A DNA stretch of 64,000 bases from JAXMHQ01 sp046346665 (GCA_046346665.1 JAXMHQ010000001.1:134808-198807); one strand, 5' to 3'; numbered from the stretch's first letter, positions 34,300 through 43,986 are shown. The notes: generated by a model not told the origin, from the letters alone. Program-made: numbers and translations.

Positions 34300-35166
34300 T
34301 CAGGACCGTTTTTGCGGCAGCAGCAGGGCGAGCCGTTTCCGGGTCCGGGCCGGCCACAAGTCGGGCGCGGTCATGATGGCATTGCGCAGCGCGTCGTGGC
34401 AGGAGCAGCCGGGTTGCTCAGGGATTTTGGGAACGGTGCGTTCCACCATGGCGCGGGCGAGATCGGCGTTTCGGCGCAGATTGGAAAGCACCATGTCCAC
34501 CGTGACGTGCGCCTCATCGGCTTTCCAGCAATCGAAATCGGTCACCATGGCCATGGTGGCGTAGGCGATCTCGGCTTCGCGCGCGCACTTGGCCTCGCCG
34601 AGACTGGTCATCCCGATCACGTCGTAGCCGAGTCGATGGTTCGTCAGGGATTCCGCCCGGGTGGAAAACGCGGGTCCTTCCATGTTCACATACGTGCCGC
34701 CGTTGTGCACGCGCGCCTTGAGTGAACGGGAGGATTTCAGGAGCAACTGCCGCAGTTCCCGGCAAACCGGTTCCGCGAAAGCGATGTGCGCCACGATTCC
34801 ATCGCCGAAAAATGTGTGCGCGGCGGACTGCTTGGTGCGGTCGACGTATTGATCCGGGAGGACGATGTCGCAGGGTCTATAGCGGGCCTGGAGGGATCCA
34901 ACGGCACTGATGCTGAGAATCCAGCGCACGCCGAGCTTTCGCATGGCCCAGATGTTGGCGCGATGGTTCAGTTCGCTGGGGAGGATTCGGTGTCCGCGGC
35001 CGTGACGGGGCAGGAACGCCACATCGCGGCCGGCGAGTGTGCCGGTGAGAAAGGCGTCGGACGCTTCCCCGAATGGCGTGCGGACGCGAATCCATTTCTG
35101 GCGCTGGAATCCTTCCAGGTGATACAGACCGCTGCCGCCGATGATTCCGATGCGATGCATTGCCAT
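34300..35166 (-). CDS. mtnP: S-methyl-5'-thioadenosine phosphorylase
   Basis: The 288-residue product is of the PNP/MTAP family type 2: IGIIGGSGLYHLEGF, the phosphate-site FLPRHGRGH, the ISAVGSL segment, NGGTYVNMEGPAFSTRAES (base/sugar pocket) and IGMTSLGEAKCAREAEIAYATMAMVTDFDCW. MTA (methylthioadenosine) from polyamine synthesis is split to adenine and 5-methylthioribose-1-phosphate for methionine salvage. The start is ATG 35166 rather than a GTG two codons earlier. It lies 40 bases past the cbb3 operon on the same strand, so read-through is possible. Confidence 0.92.
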   Translation of the reverse strand: MAMHRIGIIGGSGLYHLEGFQRQKWIRVRTPFGEASDAFLTGTLAGRDVAFLPRHGRGHRILPSELNHRANIWAMRKLGVRWILSISAVGSLQARYRPCDIVLPDQYVDRTKQSAAHTFFGDGIVAHIAFAEPVCRELRQLLLKSSRSLKARVHNGGTYVNMEGPAFSTRAESLTNHRLGYDVIGMTSLGEAKCAREAEIAYATMAMVTDFDCWKADEAHVTVDMVLSNLRRNADLARAMVERTVPKIPEQPGCSCHDALRNAIMTAPDLWPARTRKRLALLLPQKRS

Positions 35167-35206
35167 GGGCACGGTATAAGGACGGGAGGGAGAGCTGGCG
35201 AGAACT

Positions 35207-35893
35207 TTATGGATGGCAGCAGGAGCCTGAGCCGCTGGTGAGAACGGGGCTGACGTAGGGGATGCCGAGGGCGAGTCCGCGCAGGATGAGCAGGACGGCG
35301 AGGACCACCACGGTGGCGGGGACGGCCTTCAGCAGTTTCAACCGGACGGTGGCGGGCACGAGCCGGCCGGAGAGGCCGATGGCGAGCATCATGGGGAAAG
35401 TGCCGAGTCCGAACAGGATCATGTAGAGCGCGCCGTCGAGGATGCCGCCGGTGCTGGTGGCGGCGGTGGCGGCGACGTAGACCAGTCCGCACGGGAGCAG
35501 GCCGTTGAGCAGGCCGAGCAGGCCGAGAGAGGCCAGGGTGCGTTCGCGCAGGAGGCGGGCGAAGGTGGATTTCAAGGCGGCGACGAAGCGGCTGACGGGG
35601 ACTGCGGCGGCGAGTTTGCGGGAGGCGAACAGGCCGGCGAGCAGGGCGGCGCCGAGGGTGATGGAAAGCCATTGTTGAACCCCGGCGAGAACGAAGCTGC
35701 GGCCCAGCAGGCCGAAGACAAGACCCAGCGCGGCGTAGGTGGCGAGCCGGCCGAGATTGTAGGCGATTCGTCCCGCGACAAATCCGGTGCGCGACCCGGC
35801 GCCGGCGGGAAGCGCCAGCGCAAGCGGCCCGCACATGCCGGCGCAGTGCAGGCTGCCAAGGAATCCCAGGATGAATGCCGTCCACAATGCCAT
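35207..35893 (-). CDS. TauE/SafE-like (COG2836) membrane protein of cbb3 assembly
   Basis: The 228-residue product has about six hydrophobic segments and the metal-binding N-terminal motif LGSLHCAGMCGPLALALP (CxxxC), plus LNGLLPCGLVYVA. COG2836 proteins occur in cbb3 oxidase clusters and are thought to handle copper delivery or heavy-metal transport. Here it lies 10 bases downstream of fixH. The C terminus ends with SCCHP, another possible metal site. The exact role is inferred from context. Confidence 0.8.
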   Translation of the reverse strand: MALWTAFILGFLGSLHCAGMCGPLALALPAGAGSRTGFVAGRIAYNLGRLATYAALGLVFGLLGRSFVLAGVQQWLSITLGAALLAGLFASRKLAAAVPVSRFVAALKSTFARLLRERTLASLGLLGLLNGLLPCGLVYVAATAATSTGGILDGALYMILFGLGTFPMMLAIGLSGRLVPATVRLKLLKAVPATVVVLAVLLILRGLALGIPYVSPVLTSGSGSCCHP

Positions 35894-35903
35894 AAGGTGC
35901 GGA

Positions 35904-36413
35904 TCAGTTTGTGGCGCGGGGGGCGACGGGGTTCAGCCGGGCCTGGAGGCTCGGCGGGCCAAGCACGATTTTCTGGCCGTGAAAATACTCCACGCCGGCC
36001 ACGGTCCAGGTGATGCCGATTTGCCAGAGGCCGCGCGGCAGGCTGGAGACGTCGATCGTCTGCCGGCCATCGGGCCCGGGTACGAGCGCGACCTGCCGGT
36101 CCAGGCCGGCCGCGGCGGGGCGGTAGAGGACGATTTCGCCGGTGACGGGTTTCGCGGCATGTTCGGGCGGGAGCGTGAAGAGCACGGCGCGAGTGCTGTC
36201 GTCGTAGGCAACGCGGGCCGGGGTGGCGAGACTGGCGGCGCGTTTCTGGCTGTCGATGCGCGACTGGAACCGGATTTCCTGGTCGTAATAATTGGCGGCG
36301 ACCAGTTCGGATTTATGGGTGCAGGCGAGCCAGGCGCAGACGCCGATGCCGCTGAGGTAGAACACGCAGCCGGCGACAATGCCGAGGGGCCACCAGGATC
36401 GGGATGTTTTCAT
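35904..36413 (-). CDS. fixH: FixH-family protein of cbb3 oxidase assembly
   Basis: The 169-residue product has one N-terminal transmembrane helix (about residues 8-30) and a periplasmic beta-rich domain (YYDQEIRFQSRIDSQKRAASL, WQIGITWTVAGVEYFHGQKI), as in FixH/CcoH. FixH/CcoH assists cbb3 oxidase maturation together with FixI and FixG. The start ATG 36413 is used; a longer frame would run into ccoG. It follows ccoG by 7 bases. Confidence 0.82.
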   Translation of the reverse strand: MKTSRSWWPLGIVAGCVFYLSGIGVCAWLACTHKSELVAANYYDQEIRFQSRIDSQKRAASLATPARVAYDDSTRAVLFTLPPEHAAKPVTGEIVLYRPAAAGLDRQVALVPGPDGRQTIDVSSLPRGLWQIGITWTVAGVEYFHGQKIVLGPPSLQARLNPVAPRATN

Positions 36414-36420
36414 GGATTGA

Positions 36421-37884
36421 TCAGAAGGAATCATCGCGCGGGCCGATGAAGGCGGATTTGACCGTGCCGATTTTTCGGTTGCCGGAATAGACGCCGATGA
36501 CGAGCGGCGTGGTGCCGCGCTGCATGTCGGCGCGGTTGAGTTGAACCAGCAGCGAGGTTTCGACCAGCTTTTCGCCGGGAACGACGATGTCCTGTCCGAG
36601 CACCTGGAGTTCGCCGGCGGGGGATTCGAGCTTGAGCTGGACCGGGAGGGTGTGGCTGGTTTTGTTGACCACTTTGACCGTGTAAAGATTGCTGAACCGG
36701 CCGTCGGGCATTTGCTGGAACAGGGCGCCCTGGGCGCGGAGGACGACGGCTTCGACGTCGGGCCGGGTGAAAACGAGGACGGACCAGAGGGCGATCAGGG
36801 CGGCGAGCACGACGCAGTAGCCGGCCATGCGCGGGGTCCAGCGGAGCGGTTCGCCGCGTTCGATGCCGTTGAGCGACGCGAACCGGACGAGGCCGCGGGG
36901 GCGGCCGACCCGGTCCATGACTTCGTCGCAGGCGTCGATGCAGGCGGTGCAGTTGACGCATTCCATCTGGGTGCCGTTGCGGATGTCGATGCCGGTGGGG
37001 CAGACGACGACGCAGCGGTGGCAATCCACGCAATCGCCCACGCCGGAGGCGCGCCGGCTTTCCGGGGTTTCATCGCGGCGAAGTGTCCCGCGCAGTTCGC
37101 CGCGTTTATAATCATAGGCGACGACGATGGTGTTTTCATCCATCACCGTGGCCTGGTGGCGGCCGTAGGGGCAGATGAAGGTGCAGGCCTGTTCGCGGAA
37201 CCGGGCGAAGATGCCGTAGAACACGAGCGAGAACAGGACCATGAAGGTGAGGCCGGTGAGGTGATTGGCGGGGTTGTCGGTGACGATGCGGTAGAGCTGT
37301 TCCGTGCCGATGATGTAGGCGAGGAGGGTGTTTCCGACGAGGAACGAGAGCGCGAAGAAGAGGATGTGCTTTGCGGATTTCTTGAGGATTTTTTCCGCGT
37401 TCCACGGGGCGCCGGCGAGGCGGCGCTGTTCGGGCGCATCGCCTTCGATGGCGTATTCGATCTTTCGAAACACCATTTCCATGAGGACCGTTTGCGGACA
37501 AGTCCAACCGCACCAGATGCGGCCGAAAGCGGCGGTGAAAATGAGGATGCCGGTGACGAAGATGAGGAGTGTAACCGCGGTGATCACCATGTCCTGGGGC
37601 CAGAAAATGTGGCCGAGGATGATGAACTTGCGCTCGATGACGTTGAGAAGGAGCAGCGGGTTCCCGTTGATTCGGACAAACGGCCCGACGAACATGATCG
37701 CGAGCAAAAACCAGCTCACCCAGGTGCGGGCGCGGTAAAATCGGCCGCTGGGCCTGCGGGGGTAGAGCCACATGCGGCGCCCCTCCCGGTCGGCCGTGGA
37801 AAGGTGGTTCCGGTAATCCTGCCAGTCTTCCGCGGGTGCGGCGGCGGGCTTTGCGGGCGGCGTGGGATCGATGTCGGTGCTCAT
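36421..37884 (-). CDS. ccoG: CcoG (FixG/RdxA) iron-sulfur protein
   Basis: The 487-residue product has five hydrophobic segments and two ferredoxin-like clusters. The first cluster is CVDCHRCVVVCPTG and the second is CVNCTACIDACDEV. The conserved WTCPQTVLMEMVFRKIEYAIEGD and FTFICPYGRHQATV-type elements are also present (the latter reads TFICPYGRHQATVMDE). A C-terminal Ig-like domain follows. CcoG is a copper-related reductase needed for cbb3 assembly. It lies between ccoP and fixH. Confidence 0.93.
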   Translation of the reverse strand: MSTDIDPTPPAKPAAAPAEDWQDYRNHLSTADREGRRMWLYPRRPSGRFYRARTWVSWFLLAIMFVGPFVRINGNPLLLLNVIERKFIILGHIFWPQDMVITAVTLLIFVTGILIFTAAFGRIWCGWTCPQTVLMEMVFRKIEYAIEGDAPEQRRLAGAPWNAEKILKKSAKHILFFALSFLVGNTLLAYIIGTEQLYRIVTDNPANHLTGLTFMVLFSLVFYGIFARFREQACTFICPYGRHQATVMDENTIVVAYDYKRGELRGTLRRDETPESRRASGVGDCVDCHRCVVVCPTGIDIRNGTQMECVNCTACIDACDEVMDRVGRPRGLVRFASLNGIERGEPLRWTPRMAGYCVVLAALIALWSVLVFTRPDVEAVVLRAQGALFQQMPDGRFSNLYTVKVVNKTSHTLPVQLKLESPAGELQVLGQDIVVPGEKLVETSLLVQLNRADMQRGTTPLVIGVYSGNRKIGTVKSAFIGPRDDSF

Positions 37885-37932
37885 GTCGGGGGCGGGACCG
37901 GCGCGTGCCCTTGCGCGCCGGTCCGTGCAAGC

Positions 37933-38520
37933 CTATTCGAACTGGCTGGGGCCGGTGTTTACCGGCGCCTGGTTTTCCGGCGGCTTCGGATTTTTCGGGT
38001 TGGTGCCGCGCAGGGTGTAGATGTAGCTGGCCACGGCCCTGATCTGGTCGGGATTCAGGTAGTTTTTCCAGGTAATCATGCCCTTCGCCGGCACGCCGTT
38101 CCAGATGGTGGTGACGTTGTCGGTGAAGTTGGAGCCGTGGATCCAGTAATCGTCGCACAGGTTCGGCCCCACCAATCCGCCGCCGTCGGCCCGGTGACAC
38201 GGGGCGCAGCGGGTGACGAAGATGGATTTGCCCTCGTCGAGGGCGGCGGGATCCTTGACCGGGGTGAGCGTCGGGATGCCGGCTTCGAACTTGGTCATGG
38301 CGGCGGCCTTCACCTCGGCGCCGCGGGCCATTTCCTTGCGGTACTCGGCGGCGCTGAGATCGCCGGCGTGCAGCAGGTGGAAATAGCCGAGGTAAAACGC
38401 GGCAAACACGATGGTGATGTTGAAGAGCCACACCCACCAGCGGGGCAGCTTGTTGTCGAGCTCGCGAATGCCGTCCACTTCATGGTCGAGCAGCAGCGGG
38501 TCCTGTTCGTTCTTATTCAT
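37933..38520 (-). CDS. ccoP: cbb3 oxidase subunit III (CcoP), monohaem
   Basis: The 195-residue product has an N-terminal membrane anchor (about residues 28-50) and one c-type haem site, FVTRCAPCHRADGGGLVGPNL, with the axial Met in AKGMITWKN. Classical CcoP is nearly 300 residues with two haems; only one is present here. It passes electrons to CcoNO. Its start overlaps the ccoQ end by 8 bases. Confidence 0.88.
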   Translation of the reverse strand: MNKNEQDPLLLDHEVDGIRELDNKLPRWWVWLFNITIVFAAFYLGYFHLLHAGDLSAAEYRKEMARGAEVKAAAMTKFEAGIPTLTPVKDPAALDEGKSIFVTRCAPCHRADGGGLVGPNLCDDYWIHGSNFTDNVTTIWNGVPAKGMITWKNYLNPDQIRAVASYIYTLRGTNPKNPKPPENQAPVNTGPSQFE

Positions 38521-38722
38521 GGCGCGTATCGTCAGGGTTGGAGGTTTGGGCGTGCTCGACCAGACTGTCGTCCAGAGGGAGCACTTTCATCGAATTCACA
38601 TAACTTTTCTTGAGCCGGAACACCCAAACGAGCATTCCGATGAAGCAGCCGAAGAATAGCAGGATCGAAAACACCCCGATGGTGTCGACCTGCTCCAGGT
38701 GTTCCACAACGTTCTTGATCAT
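38513..38722 (-). CDS. ccoQ: cbb3 oxidase small subunit CcoQ
   Basis: The 69-residue product has one hydrophobic helix (GVFSILLFFGCFIGMLVWVF) followed by a basic, polar tail (RLKKSYVNSMKVLPLDD), the usual CcoQ/FixQ shape. It stabilises the oxidase. It starts 7 bases after ccoNO and overlaps ccoP. Confidence 0.85.
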   Translation of the reverse strand: MIKNVVEHLEQVDTIGVFSILLFFGCFIGMLVWVFRLKKSYVNSMKVLPLDDSLVEHAQTSNPDDTRHE

Positions 38723-38729
38723 GGTCGCC

Positions 38730-40913
38730 TCACTGGGGGTTGACCGACGCGGTGCCGGCGGTGGGAGCGGGCGCCGCGGGCGCTGTCTTGATGTCCGTCC
38801 CGAGCCGCTGCAAATAGGCGATCAGGGCGATGATTTCCCGGTCGGACTTCGCCGTCACGGACCCGGCCTTGAGGTTCGCCACCACTTTTTCCTGCTGGGC
38901 GGCGAGTTCCTTCTGCGCGGCGCCGTCTTCATAGCCGGTGGGGTAAGGCACGCCCACCTTGCGCAGCGCGCGAATGCGGGCCGACAGGACGTCGGTGTTC
39001 AGCTTGTCCGTCAACAACCACGGGAAGCGCGGCATGATCGATCCCGGCGACGTGGAGCGCGGGTCGTCCATGTGATTGTAGTGCCACGCGTCGGGATACT
39101 TGCCCCCGATGCGCTGCAAATCGGGCCCGGTGCGCTTGGAACCCCACAGGAACGGATGATCGTAGACGAACTCGCCGGCCTTGGAGTAATCGCCATAGCG
39201 CTCGGTTTCGGACCGGAACGGGCGGATCATCTGGGAATGGCAGCCGACGCAGCCTTCGCGGATGTAGATATCGCGGCCGAGGAGCTCGAGCGGCGTGTAC
39301 GGTGTGACCGAGGTGATGGTGGGGATGTTGGATTTGACGAGGAACAGGGGGAGGATTTCGACCATGCCGCCGATGGCGACGGCGACGAAGGCGAGCACGG
39401 TGAAGAAGAGCGGTTTGCCTTCGAGCCAGCGGTGGCCGTGCCATTTGCTGTGAGGCGCGGCGGCGCCCGCGGCATGTTCGGGCGCGGCCACGGCCGCCTG
39501 GGCCTGTTCCTCGGGCAGGAACTGTCCGCTGCGCGCGGTCATGTAAAGGTTCACAACCATCATAAGCGCACCGGCAATGTAGAGGGATCCGCCGATGGCG
39601 CGGAGTTCATACATCGGGATGATGTGCAGGACCGTGTCGAGGAAGTTTGGATACAGCAGGAAACCGTCCGCGTTGAACTGTTTCCACATGAGGCCCTGGG
39701 TGACGCCGGAGGCATACATGGCGATGACGTAGAAGGCGATTCCGAGCAGGCCGGTCCAGAAATGGTAATTGGCCAGCTTGACCGACCAGAGGCGGGTGCG
39801 GTAGAGGCGCGGGAAGAGCCAGTAGAGCAGCGAGAAGGTCAGGAACCCGTTCCAGCCGAGCGCGCCGTTATGCACGTGGCCGATGCCCCAGTCGGTGTAG
39901 TGGGAAAGGGAGTTGACGGATTTGATGGACATCAGGGGTCCTTCGAGGGTGGCCATGCCGTAGGCGGTGACGGCGACGACCATGAACTTGAGCATGGGTT
40001 CCTCGCGGAGCTTGTTCCAGGCGCCGCGGAGGGTGAGCAGGCCGTTGAGCATGCCGCCCCAGGACGGCGCGATGAGCATGAGGGAGAAGACCATGCCGAG
40101 CGACTGCGCCCAGTCGGGGAGCGCGGTGTAGATCAGGTGGTGCGGCCCGGCCCAGATGTAGAGGAAAATCAGGGCCCAGAAATGGATGATCGACAACCGG
40201 TAGCTGAACACCGGCCGGCCGGAGGCTTTGGGGAGGAAATAATACATCAGGCCGAGGTAAGGCGTGGTGAGGAAAAACGCGACGGCGTTGTGGCCGTACC
40301 ACCATTGGACGAGGGCGTCCTGGACGCCGGCGTAGGCGGAGTAGCTCTTCCAGAGGCCGGCCGGCATTTCCATCGAATTGAAGATGTGCAGCATCGCGAC
40401 CGTGAGGGCACTGGCGATGTAGAACCAGATGGCGACATACATGTGCTTCTCGCGCCGGACCGCCACCGTGCCGAGTAGGTTCACCGTGAACGCCACCCAG
40501 ACAACCGCGATGGCGATGTCGATCGGCCATTCCAGTTCCGCGTATTCCTTGCTGCTGGTGATGCCCAGCGGAAGGGTGAGCGCGGCGGAGACGATGATTA
40601 ATTGCCAGCCCCAGAAATTGAACCAGCTCAGGAAATCGCTGAACATCCGCGCCCGGCACAGGCGCTGGAGGGAATAGTAAATGCCCATGAACATGCCGTT
40701 GCCCACGAACGCGAAGATCACCGCGTTGGTGTGCAGCGGCCGCAGCCGGCTGAAGGTGGTGTAAGGCAGGTTCAGGTTCAGCGCCGGGAAAAACAGCTGG
40801 CAGGCGATCAGCAGCCCGACACTGAATCCCACGATGCCCCACACGACCGTGGCGATCGCGAAGGCGCGGACGATTCGATTATCGTATTTAAACGTCTCTA
40901 CGTTGGTGTTCAT
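38730..40913 (-). CDS. ccoNO: cbb3-type cytochrome oxidase, fused CcoN-CcoO subunit
   Basis: The 727-residue product joins subunit I and subunit II. Residues 1-480 are the 12-helix CcoN core (RPLHTNAVIFAFVGN; VQWWYGHNAVAFFLTTPYLG; GPHHLIYTALPDW; HYTDWGIGHVHNGALGWNG with haem and Cu ligands). After a linker rich in Ala/Gln, a CcoO part has one helix and the haem-c motif EGCVGCHSQMIRPFRSE. It reduces O2 at low oxygen and pumps protons. Fused CcoNO is known in several non-proteobacterial groups. It overlaps ccoS by an ATGA-type junction. Confidence 0.94.
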   Translation of the reverse strand: MNTNVETFKYDNRIVRAFAIATVVWGIVGFSVGLLIACQLFFPALNLNLPYTTFSRLRPLHTNAVIFAFVGNGMFMGIYYSLQRLCRARMFSDFLSWFNFWGWQLIIVSAALTLPLGITSSKEYAELEWPIDIAIAVVWVAFTVNLLGTVAVRREKHMYVAIWFYIASALTVAMLHIFNSMEMPAGLWKSYSAYAGVQDALVQWWYGHNAVAFFLTTPYLGLMYYFLPKASGRPVFSYRLSIIHFWALIFLYIWAGPHHLIYTALPDWAQSLGMVFSLMLIAPSWGGMLNGLLTLRGAWNKLREEPMLKFMVVAVTAYGMATLEGPLMSIKSVNSLSHYTDWGIGHVHNGALGWNGFLTFSLLYWLFPRLYRTRLWSVKLANYHFWTGLLGIAFYVIAMYASGVTQGLMWKQFNADGFLLYPNFLDTVLHIIPMYELRAIGGSLYIAGALMMVVNLYMTARSGQFLPEEQAQAAVAAPEHAAGAAAPHSKWHGHRWLEGKPLFFTVLAFVAVAIGGMVEILPLFLVKSNIPTITSVTPYTPLELLGRDIYIREGCVGCHSQMIRPFRSETERYGDYSKAGEFVYDHPFLWGSKRTGPDLQRIGGKYPDAWHYNHMDDPRSTSPGSIMPRFPWLLTDKLNTDVLSARIRALRKVGVPYPTGYEDGAAQKELAAQQEKVVANLKAGSVTAKSDREIIALIAYLQRLGTDIKTAPAAPAPTAGTASVNPQ

Positions 40914-41092
40914 GGTTGGTTCTTCGGTTCCGATTCAACGGCAGGCTTCGGCGACTCCTCCTCCATCAGGACCCGGAGGGCCGGCGTGGAGATGTCTTCA
41001 AACTGGCCGCTCCGCGCGGCCCAAATGAATGCAAACAGAAATAAGACGGCCATGCCCAGGCTGGCCAAAATCAAAATCACAATCACGCTCAT
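40910..41092 (-). CDS. ccoS: CcoS cbb3 assembly protein
   Basis: The 60-residue product has one transmembrane helix (VIVILILASLGMAVLFLFAFI) and the conserved WAARSGQFEDISTPALRVL segment of CcoS, which helps insert cofactors into the oxidase. The start at 41092 overlaps ccoI and the stop overlaps ccoNO, so translation is coupled on both sides. Confidence 0.9.
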   Translation of the reverse strand: MSVIVILILASLGMAVLFLFAFIWAARSGQFEDISTPALRVLMEEESPKPAVESEPKNQP

Positions 41093-43656
41093 GCCCCGCC
41101 CTCCTCCCCGGCGTCCGCCCGGCATTCCAAACCGCGCCCCGCCAGCCGCGTCACACCGCAGGCGAATAAAACCACGGAAAATGAGCTCAGCGGCATCAGG
41201 ATCGCCGACACCAGGGGCGACAACAGCCCGGCCGCCGCGACGGAAATGCCCACCAGGTTATAAAGCGCGGAAATGCCAAATCCCACCCGCACGATCGTCG
41301 CGCTCCGCCGCGCCACGGCCAGGGTCCGCCCCAGGTGCGCCACCCGCGTCGCGTCCAGGATCACGTCGCTCGCCGGCGAAAACGCCCCGGCCCGCTCCAC
41401 CACCGCCACGCCCACGTCGCTCTGCCGGAACGCCCCGGCGTCGTTCAATCCGTCCCCCACCATCATCACGGTCCGGCCCGCGCGCTGCCGGTCCCGCACA
41501 TAATGCAATTTGTCCAGCGGACTCTGGTTGAACAACAGCGGCGCACCCGGCCCCATCAGCTTCCGGAACCGGTCGGCCTCGCGCGGATTGTCCCCGCTCA
41601 CCAGCGACACTTCCATCCTGCCCGCAAGATCCATCGTCATTTGGTCCGCCTCCGGCCGCATGTCGTTGGCGATCACGAAGGCCCCCTGGAATTCGCCGTC
41701 GACGGCCAGTGCGACGAGGCTGCCGGGGCGGTTGGGAAGGGATTGGACCGCGATGCCGCGGGACAGGAGCCAGGCGGGGGAGCCGAGCAGCAGCGAGCGG
41801 CCGTGGACGCGGCCTTCGACACCGCAGCCGGCGGTTTCCCGGAAATCCTGGACCGGGTCGAGCAGGCAGTGGGCGGACAGGAAATTGGCGATGCGGGAGG
41901 CGTGCGGGTGCGAGGACTGGAGGGCGAGGGAAAAGACGCGCTGCTCGTCCGGGCGGCTCAGGGCGGGTCCGTGGAAGCGGACGCCGCCGACGGACGCCGT
42001 GGTGAGCGTGCCGGTCTTGTCGAAAACCACCGAGTCGATGCGGGCCATTTCCTCGATGACATCGACGTTGCGGACGAACACGCCGGCGCGGGCGAACAGG
42101 CGCTGGGCGGTGCCGAGCGTGAACGGCGCGGCCAGCGCGAGCGCGCAGGGACAGGCCACGATGAGAATGGAGGTGAACGCTTTGGCCGCGCGCGCGGAAT
42201 CGCCGGAGGCAAGCCAGAACACGGCCGCGCCCGCGGCGAGGCAGATCACCGCGATCGTGAACGCGAGGCTGAAGCGGTTCGTGAGCGATTCAAAGCCGGC
42301 CTTGCGAGTCTTGCGGAAGGCCTCGTGGTTCCAGAGCGAGGTCAGGTAGCTGTGGGAAACCGGTTTGACGGTCTCGAGCTCGATGGCCCCTCCGATCTGC
42401 TTGCCGCCTGCGTAAAGGTAATCGCCGCGGGATTTCGGCAGCGGCTCGGATTCGCCGGTGACAAAGCTGTAATCGATGAGCGCGGCATCGCTGGCGAGGC
42501 GCGCGTCGGCCGGGATGAGTTCGCCGTGCCGCAGCACAAGGCGGTCGCCCACCTTGAGCCGCTCGAGCGACACGTGCTCCTCACGGCCGCCACCGGGCAG
42601 GCGGCGGGCGACGGAGATCGGGAAAAACGACCGGTAATCGCGGTTGAACGCGAATCGTTCCTGCGTGGTCTGCTGAAACGCGCGCCCGCACAGCAGAAAG
42701 AACACGAGGCCCGCGAGCGAATCCAGGTAGCCGTCGCCCCGCTGCACCACGATCGACCAGGCGCTCTGCACGTAGAGCGCGCCCAGGCCGAGCGCAATCG
42801 GCACGTCCAGCGTCAGACGGCGGCGGCGGATGGAGAGCGCGGCGGATTTCCAGTAATCCGAGGCGCTGTAGACCACGACGGGGAATGCCAGGGCGAGGCT
42901 GATCCAGCCGAACACGGCGCGGAACAGCGGCGCCGTCCAGATGTCCAGACCAAGATAGGCGGGGAGGCTGAACAGCATGATGTTTCCGAACGCGAACCCG
43001 GCCACGGCGATCTGGATCCACTGCCGGTGCCGGCGCGCCCGTTGCGGCGCCCCGTCGAGCCGGTCGAGCGTGAGCACCGGTTCGTAGCCGAGCGACACCA
43101 GGAGCGCGACCAGGCCGCTGAGCGTCAGGCGGTCGTTGGAAAAGGCGAACGAGGCTTCGCGGCGGGCGAAGTTGACCCGGACGGTTCCGACGCCGGGATG
43201 CAGGCGGAAAAGGTTTTCGAGCAGCCAGACACAGGCGACGCAATGGATGGCGGGGAGCTGAAAGGTGACGCGGCTCGTCCGGCCATCGGTGAAATCGAGG
43301 AGCTTCGCGGCAACCTCCGGTTCGTCGAGGAAAGCCCAGCGCCGGGCGGGATCGCGCCGGAACGCGCGCACGCCGGGATGCCGCTGCAGCTCGTAATAAT
43401 TGCCCAAGCCGCTCTCCGTCAGGAGATCGTGCACCACCCGGCAGCCGGCGCAGCAGAAATGACGGCCGGCGGCGGCCACGGACCCCTCCGCGCAAGGCTC
43501 GCCGCAATGATAACACGCGGGATCGCCGGTCTCGGAGACGCCCGCCGAATTCCGGCGCGCGCTTGCCCCGGCGGCAGCCAAATCGGGCTGTATCCGGTCA
43601 ACCCCGGCGGCGTGCCGGGCCCTGTCGGGCGGCCGCTTTGCTTCAACGAATCCCAT
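41089..43656 (-). CDS. ccoI: CcoI/FixI copper-type P1B ATPase
   Basis: The 855-residue product has an N-terminal cysteine cluster (CYHCGEPC, CCAGC), a heavy-metal domain with CVACVWLLE, eight membrane segments, the membrane CPC in ACPCALALAAPF, TGES, the phosphorylation site DKTGTLTT and GDGLNDAGAFRQSDVGV. It supplies copper to the cbb3 oxidase. ATG 43656 is chosen over GTG/ATG options just upstream. It is the first gene of the operon, divergent from glgC; no clear FNR box was found in the 330-base gap. Confidence 0.92.
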   Translation of the reverse strand: MGFVEAKRPPDRARHAAGVDRIQPDLAAAGASARRNSAGVSETGDPACYHCGEPCAEGSVAAAGRHFCCAGCRVVHDLLTESGLGNYYELQRHPGVRAFRRDPARRWAFLDEPEVAAKLLDFTDGRTSRVTFQLPAIHCVACVWLLENLFRLHPGVGTVRVNFARREASFAFSNDRLTLSGLVALLVSLGYEPVLTLDRLDGAPQRARRHRQWIQIAVAGFAFGNIMLFSLPAYLGLDIWTAPLFRAVFGWISLALAFPVVVYSASDYWKSAALSIRRRRLTLDVPIALGLGALYVQSAWSIVVQRGDGYLDSLAGLVFFLLCGRAFQQTTQERFAFNRDYRSFFPISVARRLPGGGREEHVSLERLKVGDRLVLRHGELIPADARLASDAALIDYSFVTGESEPLPKSRGDYLYAGGKQIGGAIELETVKPVSHSYLTSLWNHEAFRKTRKAGFESLTNRFSLAFTIAVICLAAGAAVFWLASGDSARAAKAFTSILIVACPCALALAAPFTLGTAQRLFARAGVFVRNVDVIEEMARIDSVVFDKTGTLTTASVGGVRFHGPALSRPDEQRVFSLALQSSHPHASRIANFLSAHCLLDPVQDFRETAGCGVEGRVHGRSLLLGSPAWLLSRGIAVQSLPNRPGSLVALAVDGEFQGAFVIANDMRPEADQMTMDLAGRMEVSLVSGDNPREADRFRKLMGPGAPLLFNQSPLDKLHYVRDRQRAGRTVMMVGDGLNDAGAFRQSDVGVAVVERAGAFSPASDVILDATRVAHLGRTLAVARRSATIVRVGFGISALYNLVGISVAAAGLLSPLVSAILMPLSSFSVVLFACGVTRLAGRGLECRADAGEEGGA

Positions 43657-43814
43657 TGCAACAATCACTGCTCATCCAAAGTGCGCTTCGAAAAATCCTA
43701 TCAGAACTGTTCGGCATGACTTCGAAAAAAGCTTAGCTTTAATTGCCCAAGGCTCGCCATTTTTTGACCAGTCGAGCGGTGAACCCCGGGAGGCGGGATG
43801 GGGAGCGAAGGGGC

Positions 43815-43890
43815 GGATTAATGGATGAATGGATTCCTGGATTCAGGATGCCCAATCCAACAATCCAATTATCCAGCGATCCAACAATCC
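43815..43890. repeat. Inverted array, GGATTAAT family, copy 2
   Basis: Left arm GGATTAATGGATGAATGG... faces right arm CCAATCCAACAATCCAATT... with only about 9 bases between. It lies between the divergent ccoI and glgC genes, 97 bases before the glgC start, so it is not 3' of a gene. The remaining gap has no other clear feature. Confidence 0.85.
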
Positions 43891-43986
43891 GCTTCTTCCC
43901 TTTCCCCGCTTGCCCGTTTTGCGGAGGGAGCGTATAAGTTTGGCGTAGCGAGTGCGGTCAACCCAGAAGAGAGATTCATCAATACT

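Noticed and set aside
43657..43986. An FNR/Anr box upstream of the cbb3 operon.
   Set aside because: No TTGAT-N4-ATCAA-like sequence was seen in the ccoI-glgC gap.
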